DNA of 64,000 nucleotides, taken from Toxorhynchites rutilus septentrionalis. Lineage: Eukaryota; Arthropoda; Insecta; Diptera; Culicidae. The notes under the pieces are model-generated. The model saw nothing but the letters and a program-made list of their open reading frames with translations. It did not search any database and was not told the origin of the DNA. Shown piece by piece: positions 1 to 11,749 of the stretch (position 1 is the first letter of the stretch; each line of letters begins with the position of its first letter). Made by a program: the position numbers and the translations under genes. The DNA is taken from NCBI RefSeq assembly GCF_029784135.1, contig NC_073746.1:255052494-255116493 (forward strand), written 5' to 3'.

Positions 1-640
1 ACCCATGCTAAGGTAATCTTGAATAATTTTTCGACCAAAACACTCAATAGTTGTCTTATTCTTGTTAGGAAATAAGATTAGCGTTTATCAACTTTCATTG
101 AGCGGATTGCCTCTATTGAGCTGAGACTGTCTGAAAAAATAAAATAGTGGTCGATGGGCAATGTTTCAATGATCCCCAGTGCGTAGTATATCGCACCCAG
201 TTCAGCGACAAACACGGAACAAGGATCTTTGAGTTTGAAAGAGGCACTGGAATTTTCATTGAAGATGCCGAAGCCAGTGGACCCGTTTATGTATGAACCG
301 TCAGTAAAGAACATTTTATCAGATCTAACTTTCCCATATTCTGCCGAAAATATCGGCGGAATATAATCGGAGCGTAGATGATCTGGGATTCCATGGATTT
401 TTTGTCGCATGGACAGATCAAAAATGACAGAGGAATTGCAAAAGTATGGGAAGCAAACTTGGTTGGAGATGCCTGGTGAAGGGTGCACGTCGTGGGTAAG
501 GTACTCATGGTATAAAGACATAAAACTTGATTGAGGAATCAGTTGGAGTAGATTTTCGAAGTTATCAATCACCAATGGATTCATGATCTTGCAACGGATG
601 AGAAATCTGTAGGATAATTCTGTGAACGTAAGTAAGTAAG
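1..640 (-). pseudogene. LINE RNase H domain with nonsense codon
   Basis: This is the continuation of the ORF2 polyprotein in the next frame. Three RNase H acidic motifs are visible: FFTDGSYINGS, the helix VFVAELGAIYYAL, and FSDSLSSIEAI. A TAA at 78-80 breaks the frame. Translation past the stop gives a convincing continuation ending ITLAW at base 1, the start of the last conserved RNase H motif (usually followed by PSH), so the element clearly runs on outside the window. RNase H removes RNA from the RNA-DNA hybrid during reverse transcription. Confidence 0.8.
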
Positions 641-2753
641 AGTAAGCGGGGGTACTCCTGCCAAAACTTCGAGACTCATCGTATGTGTCGAATGCAAACA
701 CCCCATGGCTATACGCAGGCAACGATATTGTATTCTCTCCAGCTTGAGAATATGAATCCTGGCAGCTGATCGGAAGCAAAAACTGCCATATTCTAACACT
801 GATAATATCGTTGTTTTGTATAACTGAATGAGGTCTCCTGGATGGGCACCCCACCATGTTCCGGTTATTGTTTGGAGAAAATTGATTCTTTGCTGGCATT
901 TCTGTTTCAAATACGCAATGTGTATTCCCCAGGTACATTTAGAGTCAAAATATACTCCAAGGTATTTGAAAAACATCGAGTGCTTGATCGTTTTGCCGGA
1001 TAGGTGAAGCTGGAATTGGGCGGGTTCGTGCTTCCTAGAAAAAACGACCATTTCTGTTTTCTCCGTAGAGAATTCGATACCCAGCTTGAGGGCCCACGTG
1101 AACAGATTGTTCAGGGTATCTTGCAACGACTTTTGCAGAACGACGGGATTAGTACCCGTGATGGAAATAACTCCATCGTCTGCAAGTTGTCTCAGCGTGC
1201 AGTCTCTAGTTAGACAATCATCTATATCATTGACGTAAAAACTGTACAAGAGGGGGCTTAGGCAGGAGCCTTGTGGTAGGCCCATAAAACTTCGTATGGC
1301 TATCACTCTCACTTGCCTCCAGTCATGTGGGACAATATTCAGCTCCAGAAACTTGTTGAACAAGATCAGCAAACGCTGTTTCGCCAAGTCGGGAAGATTC
1401 TTCAACAAGTTGAATTTAATCTTGTCCGACCCAGGAGCTGAATTGTTACATGAGAGGAGGGCAATTGAGAATTCTACCATCGAAAAATTCTCATAGTCGC
1501 ATTGGAGCGGAATGTCGCGTACGACGCTTTGTGCAGGAACGGAATCGGGACAAACCTTTCTTGCAAATTTGAAAATCCAACGGTCAGAGTATTCCTCACT
1601 TTCATTTGTATGGTTCCAGCCACGCATTGTCCTAGCCGTATTCCAAAGAGTGCTCATAGCGGTCTCCCTTGACAAACCATTGACGAACTTTCGCCAATAT
1701 CCACGCTTTTTTGCTTTAATCAGACCTTTTAGTTTGACTTCTAGAGCTTGGTACTTTTGAAACCATTCCACTAGTCCAGTTTTCCGGAATTTTTTGAAAG
1801 CGGATGATTTTTCAAGGTAGACCTTTGAACACTCCTTGTCCCACCAAAGTGATGGAGGACGACGTCGGAAAGTGGTAGCAGGAACACGTTTCTTTTGAGC
1901 TTGAAGTGCGCTTTCGTAAATCAAACTCGATATAAAGTTATACTCTTCGAGTGGAGGAAGTTCATGCATTGAAACAAGTGCTTCAGATATTATTTCTGCA
2001 AATTTTCTCCAGTCAATATTTTTCGTGAGGTCATACGTAATATCGACTGACTCACGAGAACCTGATTCATTGGCGATCGATAAAATTATTGGCAGGTGGT
2101 TACTACCGTGGGGATCTTGGATTACCTTCCAAGTGCAATCCAGGGATAACGAAGAAGAGCTAAGTGATATGTCTAGCATACTTGTCCGTGCAGGGGGGTT
2201 GGCTATTCTAGTTGCTTCCCCAGTATTCAAAACTGTCAATTTGAAGTTGTCGCACAGATCATAAATCAAAGTGGCACGGTTGTCATCGTAGAGTGAACCC
2301 CATGCTGTTCCATGGGAGTTGAGGTCACCTAAGATTAGCCGCGGCTCCGACAGTGCCTCGATGATATAAAAAAACTGATGGCGGCCAACCATAGTTCTTG
2401 GAGGAATATATATCGAGGCAATGCAGAGGTCTTTGCCATTGATTTGTGTCTGGCAAGCGACAACTTCAATGCCTGTCATCGATGGGAGAGTGACTCTATA
2501 GAAGGAGTGACATTTTTTGATCCCCAATAGTACGCCACCAAACGAGTCATTTCGATCGAGGCGAATAATGTTGAAATCGTGGAAATTCAGTTCGTCGGCT
2601 GAAGAAAGCAAGCCATGTTTCACAGAGGGAAAATACATCACAGTTAGAACTATGAATTAAAAATTTAAATTGATCTAGTTCAGGGATGATGCTTCTGCAA
2701 TTCCACTGTATTGCAGTGGTCAAATCCTTGACCTCTTGCACTGAATCAGGCAT
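581..2753 (-). pseudogene. LINE ORF2: endonuclease plus reverse transcriptase, internally deleted
   Basis: The first frame (Met at 2753) gives the EN start, with WNCRSI and a downstream CETWL motif. The chain then shifts into the 581-2641 frame. That frame carries LILGDLNSHGTAWG (EN) and the region where the family has SDHxPI; here it reads SNHLPI, so a catalytic Asp is changed to Asn. The RT begins with APGSDKIKFNLL and HDWRQVRVIAI, then jumps straight to GLPQGSCLSPLL. About 100 or more residues, including the first catalytic Asp motif, are therefore missing in frame. The active-site box reads LADDG where YADD is usual. The thumb continues to LTYLRSQ, after which the frame is lost near 620. 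It normally nicks the target and primes cDNA synthesis from it; this copy cannot. Confidence 0.85.
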
Positions 2754-3153
2754 CGAGGGAAATGAACGCTGCTAAAAAACCACATGTTTCTTTCAAAAAT
2801 GTTCTCACAATCGGGAGCAAACATAATACTATGCTTTTAAGAGGGTCATTTATATTTAAAGCATTTAAAATATTGTCCACCAGGTCAGAAAGCGCAAGCA
2901 AGCCAGATTGTGGCTGTTGCCTCGACCGCGAAAAAGGAACAGACGTGTTGGGCTCTGCTCCGGGAAGTGCTGAGGACCCCTGGTGCGTAGAAGAACCGCT
3001 TAAACCAGGAGGTACTTGCTTCGGTCTATTCTCAGCATGTTCGATACGAGGTTTCATTCCAATTTGGGAAGTTTCGGTCTTCTTTCTGGGGAGTGATGGA
3101 AAAGAAGTAATTTTTCTTTTCCTAATGGCACCCTGCTGTAATTCTGTATACAC
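2746..3153 (-). pseudogene. LINE ORF1 (gag-like) C-terminal fragment
   Basis: The 135-codon reading frame lies immediately 5' of the endonuclease/RT frame and overlaps its start. It is rich in Pro, Ser, Gln and basic residues (RKRK near its start), as in linker regions of LINE ORF1 proteins, and ends in a hydrophobic stretch (IVLCLLPIVRTFL) before the stop. No CCHC zinc knuckles are visible; in I-type elements these usually lie in ORF1 and may have been lost with the 5' truncation. The assignment rests mainly on position. The Met at 3153 falls at the junction with a hAT-type fragment and is probably not a native start. Confidence 0.5.
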
Positions 3154-3222
3154 AGATTCTGTATCTGAAATTTGGCGGAAAATCTGTAAAATGCATAATA
3201 TTCTGTATATGTGGCAACCCTG
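3147..3222. mobile_element. hAT-type end fragment (terminal TGGCAACCCTG)
   Basis: The segment has repeated 'ctgta' tracts and ends in gtggcaaccctg. The same terminal sequence and 'ctgta/cagat' subterminal repeats occur at both ends of the element at 41954-45375 and in the fragment at 62841. The minus-strand LINE starts exactly here, so the LINE probably inserted into, or was cut back against, this element. No second end is visible. Confidence 0.5.
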
Positions 3223-5149
3223 GGACGTTTCTTATATACCTATCTTTACGAACATGCGTCAATTTGTCAAATACAAATACGCATATTAGAGATAACGACA
3301 TCGGATAAGGAAGAAAACAGATCGAAGTATCTATATCGAAGTTTCTATGTATTATTGTTGTGATGTTTGCATGTTCACCCACAATTTTGTCTACATTTCG
3401 ATTGTATCGAATTGGCGCATGTCCTTAGAGATAGGTATACCACATAGATAATTTCAATATTTCAACACTTTTAAAGAAAATAAACATCAATATATATTAA
3501 CCTCGACCAATGTTTAAAAGTCATTTCAAGAGATGAAATAAAAATGCAGCCAATTTTTGTAATTTTTCTTATAAAATTCAAAATGCGTCAAAACGCGTCT
3601 CGTAAACCTAGTGTTAAGACAGAAAGCTCTTAATGACCAATTTCCTAAATGTGGTATTTTTTTGAATATTTGAAAAAAAATTCAATACAATTTTAAAAGA
3701 CTTCTTTTTTTAAGAGTAGTTTGAAAATATTTCGGGATGAAATGAAATCGAGTTTTGAAATGTTTCGGGTTTCCATGCACCATTTATTGAAGGTTTGTGT
3801 CTATGCATTTTTAAGAGGAGTGTCGCAAATTTTATAAATACATAATCATAAAAACAAAAACAAATATATTAAAATACATACGCCCATTTGGAACACCAGT
3901 CTTGGGTCTTGTCTATTGTTCTTAACCAACGGAAAATAGATTGTGTCCTGTACCGAAGACATGTTGAAAGTTTAATTCAAAATGTAGATGATCTTGAACA
4001 TTTTTCTGGCACGTGCTACTTGAGAATAATCCATTATCGCTAAGCGGTTACAAACTTTGAGACCCTCCTGGGACCAACCCATCATGTTCGAGAAACAGAA
4101 AACTATACACAGCTCCATCTTCCAAAAATGATTGTGAATAATTAACGTCAGCCGCTAATGGCAATCGATTAATGGAACTAGACGGGATGCTTTCCCGTCT
4201 AGTGGACAATCACCTAAAGTACATCCACTCCAACGCACCCGCCATGTAAACCATGAGTGCTAATTATCTTCCCCGCACACACTTAGCTTCCATGTATTCC
4301 CATGGTGATTGGAGCGCACCTTTTACAAATTACAACTGTCAACGACATTATCAACCCTGTGGCACAGTATTAATTATAATACAATTTACATGAACTTTGT
4401 GTTAATTAACGTTTGCTGTGATTTTCGCCGAATCTGTTCAGATATTGATGGTAACATTTGAATAACAAATGCATTTGCGTAATCAACATGGCGCCAGTGA
4501 TTGATTGATTGTTTATTTTACTTGTTTGGTAATTTAGATTTCAAACTCTCAAAAAATGTCACGAGTGTTTTTGTTACACTGTACAATCAGTGGTTGATTT
4601 TACCTATAAGGTAAATGATTTTCAAACCCCAAATAAAATAATGGTAAATGATACATCAACCCCACGTATGTTTTCTGTAACTGAAATTTCACTTTCGAGG
4701 CACGGTATTCGTTCTTCATCCGTTGTAAGTTGCTTCCGTAGAAACCTGGTAACACTTACAATACTTCATTGATGCTTGTTAGATTGGAAAAGTTTCAGAA
4801 AGTTTAATATTTGGTTCGCAGTTTCTATGCAATATAACTTCTTTGAAACAAAATGAATCGTGACGAACTCTTAACACTGAATGAGGAAACATTTCAAAAC
4901 ATGCTACTGTCAAAACATTCCAGATTCGACCACTATGAGCGCGTGCAGTAGAATAAACAGTGCGTCCAGATATTAAGCGACTCGAACTTTATGATTATCT
5001 TCGGTAGAGAACATGGCCTCATGAAAAATCGATCTACCCAGGTAACTTGTAAGCACTAAGAAATGGTCTTAAACAGCTGTACGGCACCCGCCATGTTTTT
5101 GGTGCCAACATCTCAAACGCCAAAAGTACTTGTTTTCTACAAAACAGCG
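3223..5149. other. No gene recognised
   Basis: AT-rich sequence with only short, unconvincing reading frames. I see no recognisable motif, tRNA or TIR. An 18-base inverted repeat around 'gacgggatgctttcccgtct' lies near 4183-4202. Confidence 0.4.
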
Positions 5150-5978
5150 ATCCGCGTTGACGGCATTGAGCTTCGTTTACTAGTTTAGGGGAGCGCATAC
5201 CAAATTAGTATTCTATTTCAATGAAAAACATTTTTGTTCGTAGGCGGTGAAAAAGTCTCATACGAAAATTGTTTATGAAGACAACTTTATATTATAATGA
5301 ACAAATTCAGCATCAATGTTGGAATTGTATAGCAATATGGTTGAATGAAATGGAAGTCAGAAATACGTGTTTCTAGTAATTAAATAACATAATGTGTAAA
5401 TTTTCTTGAAATTTAAAAACCGGCTCCGTGTCTTCTAATCTGATAGAGATTACACTAACGACCAAATTATGGCTCTAGTTTGAAGTCGCCACCAGTAATT
5501 CGGTAATTCGACGTCATCGCGAATTACCAATTTACCACCATCTGACATATCGTGATGTCGATGATGTACTTTTACAGCAGAGGGATAGTGAGATAAGCAT
5601 CTTTGTACTAAACGCTAAACTGCTTGTGCCGAATTCGCGATGACAGTGGCATGGTGTCGATGTCTGGTGTCAACTTCAAATTAGGGCCATAATTTGGGTC
5701 CCTTTCATTCAACCATATGGCTAAACAATTCCAACATTGTTGCTGAATTGTTTCATGATAATATAGAGTTGTCTTCATAAACAATTTTCGTATGAGACTT
5801 TTTCACCACCTGCTAACAAATTTTTTTTGTCATTTAAATAGAACACTAGTTTGATATGGAAAAGCTAATTTTCATTCATAATTTTAATTCTGAAAACGTG
5901 TTCATTCCGACTGAAAATCAGCTATTCTTTCACGCTCCCCTAAACTAGTAAACGAAGCTCAATGCCGCCAGCGCGGAT
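5150..5978. repeat. 829-bp foldback (palindromic) element
   Basis: The left arm begins atccgcg...acggcattgagcttcg at 5150 and its reverse complement ends at 5978. The arms match through 'actagtttaggggagcg' and continue inwards through 'gagactttttcaccgcct' and 'ccatattgctatacaattcc'-like stretches. The inner part repeats the pattern: 'ccaaattatggctctagtttgaag' near 5463 pairs with the complement near 5675-5697. The whole unit is therefore close to one long hairpin. No coding capacity and no clear target duplication are visible. Confidence 0.75.
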
Positions 5979-6677
5979 ATGTCAATGTTTTGTTTTTAAA
6001 AACATTCAACTGATCCGTGGACACAAAAAGAACAAGATTTTCATACAAATTTTACTTTGATTTTGTTTACATGAAAAGTGGTGACGCGAATGTTAGATTG
6101 TGACTGCAATCAACAGACTGCATCGGGCGAATGTTTTAGTACAAAACGCAAGCAATGACAACTGATGAGAAGGAACGCACAACGCGGCATTCTGTTTCCA
6201 CCTTAAGGCTTACTTAAGGCTAACTGGAAACGACACTTGTGATGGCAGCCATAGCAGGGTACCATAGAAACGTAAAATTTTAACAAGGAGCCATCGATTC
6301 AAAAAAATATATTTGTTATATGGGGCCACACAGATTGTTTGTATCCCTTCTATGGATGTGATTGAGGTTTCGATATCAGTTGGATTTATAGAACATTGTT
6401 TGATATGAGTAATATTTGTTCTGTGAAAATTACGTCATGAGACTCGAACCGGAATACTGCTGCAACATATGTTTCATCTGGTGTGCCTTTGCTATCTGGA
6501 CCATTATTGATATAGATAAATGAGTTGGAAATCGTCCTATTTCAATCACTGCTCAGATACCTCAGACGTTTGACTTTCTAAATAATCTTAACAAAATTCT
6601 TGTTCGGTCTGTTCTCCACTTATTATCGATTTTTGCTTGTCGTTTTGATTGATCAGTAGGTGAGTTTGTTATTCTTA
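5979..6677. other. No gene recognised
   Basis: Unique-looking sequence between two palindromic elements. No long reading frame or known motif was seen. Confidence 0.4.
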
Positions 6678-6685
6678 GTTGTAAC

Positions 6686-7100
6686 CAAGGAAAGTAGAGT
6701 GGAAGGTAAAACGTAATGTCAGAATTGCCGTTCGGACGTATCCCGTAAGTTTGAACTTATTTACATAGATGGTATCCAAACAACACTAAACATTGACTAC
6801 AGTTTCGCCGGCACGGTTGATTGTCGTTATGAACCAGCACAAAAAAACAAAGCTGCAAATTATGCGCCAGTGGCGGTACCACGATCAAAGCACTCCCTGA
6901 ATCACATTAGCCGAGCCAGCTGGCGGAAGCATATGCATAAAGGTTACTAGGTTACTATTTTCAACGACAACTGTTTATTTATTATACTGCTTCAAATACC
7001 TTCGACTAAATCAAATGTAACCATACCAACGTAAGTAACGTCTCAAACGTCTTTTCTAAATAGTGTAAATTACGAGCCACCTGTTAACTCCACCATCTTG
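6686..7100 (-). mobile_element. P-like miniature element, left copy
   Basis: A 415-bp non-coding unit whose outer end starts CAAGGAAAG and whose inner end finishes in the complement of CAAGATGGTGG. It is flanked on the left by the 8-mer GTTGTAAC (6678-6685). It is the inverted partner of 7115-7523. It keeps about 39 bp near 6890-6928 that the right copy lacks, and that segment is also present in the long THAP-bearing copy near 29470-29500, so it is ancestral, not an insertion. Confidence 0.75.
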
Positions 7101-7114
7101 GTTGTGGTTGTAAC

Positions 7115-7523
7115 CAAGATGGTGGAGTTAACAGGTGGCTCGTAATTTACACTATTTAGAAAAGACGTATGAGGAATGGCAAGACGAAAAGTTTGGATTT
7201 GTTTATATTATTACTTACGTTGGTATGGTTACATTTGATTTCGTCGAAGGTATTTGAAGCAGTATAATAATTAAACAGTTGTCGTTGAAAATAGTAACCT
7301 AGTAACCTTTATGCATATGCTTCCGCCGTGGTACCGCCACTGGCGCATAATTTGCAGCTTTGTTTTTTGTGCTGGTTCATAACGACAATCAACCGTGCCG
7401 GCGAAACTGTAGTCAATGTTTAGTGTTGTTTGGATACCATCTATGTAAATAAGTTCAAACTTACGGGATACGTCCGAACGGCAATTCTGACATTACGTTT
7501 TACCTTCCACTTCACTTTCCTTG
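7115..7523 (+). mobile_element. P-like miniature element, right copy
   Basis: A 409-bp unit bounded by GTTGTAAC at 7107-7114 and again at 7524-7531, an exact 8-bp target duplication. Its ends are CAAGATGGTGG and CTTTCCTTG. About 110 bp of the left end and about 190 bp of the right end match the ends of the 3.6-kb THAP-containing element at 28959-32594, so it looks like an internal deletion derivative moved by that element's transposase. It lies head to head with the left copy, giving an 850-bp palindrome. Confidence 0.75.
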
Positions 7524-7753
7524 GTTGTAACTATACTTCAATAGTCAAAGTATGCGTTGATCAGTTGCAGAAGACATGCCTGAAAACAAGGTGAAGGTGT
7601 TTCCGGCTGCCCAAAAAAAACTAAGAAAGATCCCGCTGTCAAACAGGACTTGAAAGTGCTGCGAAAGTGAGAAGACATTCATTCCAAGTTAGTGGAATGT
7701 CAGAATTTTCTGAAACGTTGTTTGAGAAGCGCCCAACAACGGTTTAGAGAAAT

Positions 7754-8518
7754 CAATGCACAATGGTCCAGGAGATGTATTTAAGTGGAAATTAGCATTT
7801 AGAGCTCGACAGTTATTCTCTAGACAAAAACAGTCTTCGACAAATTTGTTACATACGATAGAGCGCTCATTTTTATGTTATCAAAAAAGGGTGTCCAAAA
7901 TTGTCGATGAAATATGAAATCTAACTTTCTTATCTTTATAGATAGAGGTCAATATAGTTCGACAATGTTGTAGTCCCAGTTATTTGAGACATCTTTGTAA
8001 AACAAAGTTTTTTTTCTATCCCTTGAAATAACCGATACAGCGCCTTTTTTCTAAGTTACGTTAGCAAAAAATGTTTTTTTGCTTCAACTTTTATATTTCA
8101 TATTCTACATACAAACTGTCTTTGGGAGACTTTTAGAACTTATTAATAAAAATATTTTGCGATGCAGAATATCTCAACTTCACCCAAAGTTATTGATATT
8201 TCTTCCCAAAAAACAGGCTTTTTTCATTTGTTTGTCATTCTTTCTGGGGCAAACATAAAAAATGTTTGTTGACGAAATTTGAAAGAACAGATTTCACTCT
8301 ATATAATATGTGATTCTCAAAACTATGTTATTTTTTGTGTTTGAGTAAATTGAAAATTAAATCATGAGTTTTTGGGTAAAAAACATCAATAACTTTGATC
8401 AGGAATAAGATATTGACAAGTTCTGCAAAATGTTGGTATTAATAAGATCTAAAAGTCGTACGAAAACAGTTTTGATGTAGAATTTGAATTATAAAAGTTA
8501 AAGCAAAAAAACCGTGTA
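7754..8518. repeat. Foldback family copy (CATTGCACAATGGTCC end), partial
   Basis: The start matches the left arm of the large element at 9030 for several hundred bases (clock: 'ggtccaggagatg', 'agagctcgacagttattctctagac', 'gatagagcgctcattttta'). It then folds back after about 400 bp and stops at 8518, where a hAT-like terminal sequence begins. It has no coding content. Confidence 0.7.
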
Positions 8519-9029
8519 ACTGACCAGACGTCCCGCGGGACAGTCCCGCATTTCAACAAAATGTCCCGCGTAAGATTCCGTCCCGCGAAACGTCCCGCAT
8601 TTGGCAAAAGAAACGAAAATGTCCCGTGATATCAATGTATTTCAATATCACAATTCGATCATGTTGGTTTTCTTAAATGGATGAACCTCAAAAAAAAACT
8701 TTTATTTGGCAGACTGTTCAAGAGCGCTTCTAATGCATCCAAAGATTAATACGTTGCGCTGGTTTCATCGCACCAACATCGGGCTTTTTGTTTAGAGAGT
8801 GTCAACTGGAAGCGGCTGCAACAAAATTGGAAAATGATTTTTCTAAAAGTCCCCTATTGATCCGCAGGGACCAACGTGAGTCAGACGAAAAGTTCATCTT
8901 TGGTCCCCTAGCTCGGTCAGGGTTTAACGTTTTAAATAAGTCGGAAGAACTAGTGTATGCTCGACAGGAATAGAACAGATTGGGTTGTATTTCGCTTATG
9001 ATTCTTCCTCATCACCGGAGCTTTGATAT
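8519..9029 (+). mobile_element. hAT-like remnant with GTCCCG-rich end
   Basis: The segment opens ctgaccagacgtcccgcggg and continues with several further cgtcccg/gtcccgc repeats. The end at 54297 has the same architecture with accg in place of cccg. Such ends with clustered sub-terminal repeats are typical of hAT-like TIR elements (family knowledge). A 61-codon frame (8788-8973) inside is unidentified. No opposite end is visible before the foldback at 9030. Confidence 0.45.
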
Positions 9030-11261
9030 CATTGCACAATGGTCCAGGAGATGTTTTTAAGTGGAAATTAGCATTTAGAGCTCGACAGTTATTCTCTAGA
9101 CAAAAACTGTCTTCGACAAAGTTTTTACATACGATAGAGCGCTCATTTTTATATTATCAAAAATAGGGTGACCAAGATTATCGATGAAATATTAAATCTT
9201 ACTTTCTTATCTTTATAGATAGAGGTAAACATAGTTCGACAATATTGTAGCCCTGGTTATTTTATGTAACTTTGTGGAACAATATTTCTTTCTATCTCTT
9301 CAAATAACCGATATAGGGCTTTTTCTCTAGGTTGAGTTAGGGTTACCATGAAAAAAAAGGTTTTTTTGCTCTAACTTTTATATGTGAAATTCTACATCAA
9401 AACTGTCTTCGAATGACTTTTAGAGCTTCCCAATTCACGCATTTTACGGTGCATAACTTGTATTTATCTTAATTCTACCCAAAGTTATTGATGTTTTTTC
9501 CCCGAAAGCATGACCTTTTCATTTGCTAGTCGTTCTTTTTGGGGCAAACACAATAAAAAATTATTGATGGCATTTTAAAGAGCACATTTGATTCTACAAG
9601 GTGTAACTTTCAAAAGAGTGTTATTTTTTGTATTTGAGTAAATTAAATTTGAAATTATGAGTTTTTGCATATAAATGAACAAGTTGCAATTTTTAAATGC
9701 ATATAGTAAGCGTAGACTTTAAAGCAGCATGACTTCAGTTCAGTCTTATAGCCACTCAACATGGAGGTTCAAAGAAGACACATTTTTGTTTTTGTTTTCG
9801 GTGGACGAAATATAGAAGACGTTATACAATTATTACGAGAAAAATGCCAAGATATATGTGTTTTGAGTGCCAGAAAGTGCCTGAAATTTGAGAAGTTAAA
9901 GTTCTCAACACCGGTGGTCGAAATGTGCTCGTAAACGCTCCCGATTTGAACGGCAAAATGCCACGTGGCTCGAAGAAGTCTTGGTTTTCTCAAAAAATAC
10001 CTTTTCTAATACTGCTAGAAGGCAAGAAAGGAAGCTGAGCAAGAAAAGAAGCTCTGAGCTGAGCCAAAGGATAGAGCGTAACCGTGTTCGGAAGATTACA
10101 GAAAAATTTTCTGCCGAAGAACTGGGCTTCGCAACAGCTTCGGATCCAGTATTATCTCTTAGTAATAGGCAAACACCAGAGTATTCCGATCTTCTGATTC
10201 CGGAAAATGCTAAGCATTTGATTTTGTAGTTTTTTATTTGTATGATTTTTATTTATTACTATGAATTTAATTTCCATTATAACAACTAAAACAGATTAAT
10301 ATGTACATACCGAAGATCATAAAAATAAATTTGAATAAAACAATAGGAACAACAAAAGTTTGGTAAAATATTGTCATCAGTCAACACATCGCCAGTAAAA
10401 TATGTCAATATATAACTAAATTAGAAAAAGAAAATAGTCAGAAATTTTTCTCGTAATAATTGTATAACTCCTTCTATATTTCGTCCACCGAAAAAGGAAA
10501 TCAACAATGTGTCTTCTTTGAATCTCCATGTTGAGTGGCTATAAGACTGAACTGAAGTGATGCTGCTTTAAAGTCTACGCTCACTATATGCATTTAAAAA
10601 TTGCAACTTGTTCATTTATATGCAAAAACTCATAATTTCAAATTTAATTTACTCAAATACAAAAAATAACACTCTTTTGAAAGTTTCACTTTATGTAAAG
10701 TCAAATGTGCTCTTTAAAATGCTATCAATAATTTTTTATTATGTTTGCCCCAAAATGAACGACAAGCAAATGAAAAGGTCGTGTTTTCGGGGAAAAAACA
10801 TCAATAACTTTGAGTAGCATTAAGATACATACAAGTTATGCACTGTAAAATGCGTGGATTTGAAAACTCTAAAGATCATTCAAAGACAGTTTTGATGTAG
10901 AATTTTACATATAAAAGTTAGAGCAAAAAAACCTTTTTTTTATGGTAACCCTAACTCAACCTAGAGAAAAAGCGTTATATCGGTTATTTGAAGAGATAGA
11001 AAGAAATATTGTTCCACAAAGTTACTTAAAATAACCAGAGCTACAATATTGTCGAACTGTGTTTACCTCTATCTATAAAGATAAGAAAGTTAGATTTTTT
11101 ATTTCATCGTAAATTTTGGTCACCCTATTTTTGATAACATAAAAATGAACGCTCTATTACATGTAACAACTTTGTCGAAGACAGTTTTTGTCTAGAGAAT
11201 CACTGTCGAGCTCTAGATGCAAATTTCCACTTAAATGCACCTCCTGGACCATAGTGTAATG
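9030..11261. mobile_element. 2.2-kb foldback element with about 0.8-kb inverted arms
   Basis: The left arm (9030-9845) and right arm (10443-11261) are inverted copies of each other. Outer ends read CATTGCACAATGGTCCAGGAG and, on the other strand, CATTACACTATGGTCCAGGAG. The loop of about 600 bp carries the only non-repeated sequence, with a short reading frame and an AT-rich tail. The same arm occurs at 7754. I could not match the flanks into a target duplication. Superfamily unknown. Confidence 0.75.
9981..10229 (+). CDS. Unidentified 82-residue frame in foldback loop
   Basis: The frame sits entirely inside the loop of the 9030-11261 element. The middle is strongly charged (RRQERKLSKKRSSELSQR then RNRVRKITEKF) and the tail is acidic to neutral, ending LIPENAKHLIL before a stop followed by an AT-rich stretch resembling a 3' untranslated end. 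I do not recognise it. It could be the C-terminal exon of the element's own protein or a captured host exon. The Met is arbitrary; other frames just upstream (from 9843, MPRYMCFECQ) suggest the coding segment once started earlier and is now broken. Confidence 0.25.
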   Translation: MVFSKNTFSNTARRQERKLSKKRSSELSQRIERNRVRKITEKFSAEELGFATASDPVLSLSNRQTPEYSDLLIPENAKHLIL

Positions 11262-11749
11262 GTATGAACGCAGCAACTAACTTACACAATATTTGATCTA
11301 AGTTATACTGTTTGAAATTATGAAACATGTAATTATTTGATGATTGAAACACATTAATGCATATAGAATCGATTGGATACTCAAAAAGGTTTGTACACCC
11401 TACACTTTCTGATCCATAATAATAGCATAATAATAGCATAATAAGCTTTTTTCCTTAGTAATACTATTTCCTATCAATTGGCTCTTCCAAGTCATTTTCT
11501 CGCACAACTTCGCTAGTGTTGCTGGTTTCAGTAAGTTCCAAATTATTATACAGATTAATTTTTCACCTTAAATGTCCACTTTCCATATTTTGTTTATTTT
11601 GAGAAAAACACTTGTTGAACTATATGATAGTTTCAAATATGCTTATAGGGCTTTCATTTTTATCCTAATGGTTGTAAGCATTATATGGTAGCACTGAATG
11701 CGCGTATAAGGCTTTCTGTACCTTCTTATTTTTGACACTGTGTCTCGGA

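Larger units (their letters stand above)
1..3150 (-). mobile_element. I-superclade non-LTR retrotransposon (LINE), degenerate, 3' end beyond left edge
   Basis: The minus strand reads, 5' to 3', an ORF1 tail (to about 2746), an apurinic-type endonuclease, a reverse transcriptase and an RNase H domain that continues past base 1. ORF1 and ORF2 overlap by a few bases: the ORF1 stop is at 2746 and the ORF2 Met is at 2753, the usual arrangement in I and Jockey-type LINEs. EN plus RT plus a C-terminal RNase H points to the I superclade (I, Loa, Outcast, R1); I cannot fix the clade. The copy is dead: there is a frameshift near 2600, a large in-frame deletion in the RT, another frameshift near 620 and a nonsense codon at 78-80. 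The 5' end stops near 3150 against a fragment of a hAT-type element, so it is also 5'-truncated. Confidence 0.85.

Noticed and set aside
11200..11439. 79-codon minus-strand frame
   Set aside because: Overlaps the end of the foldback arm and has no motif.
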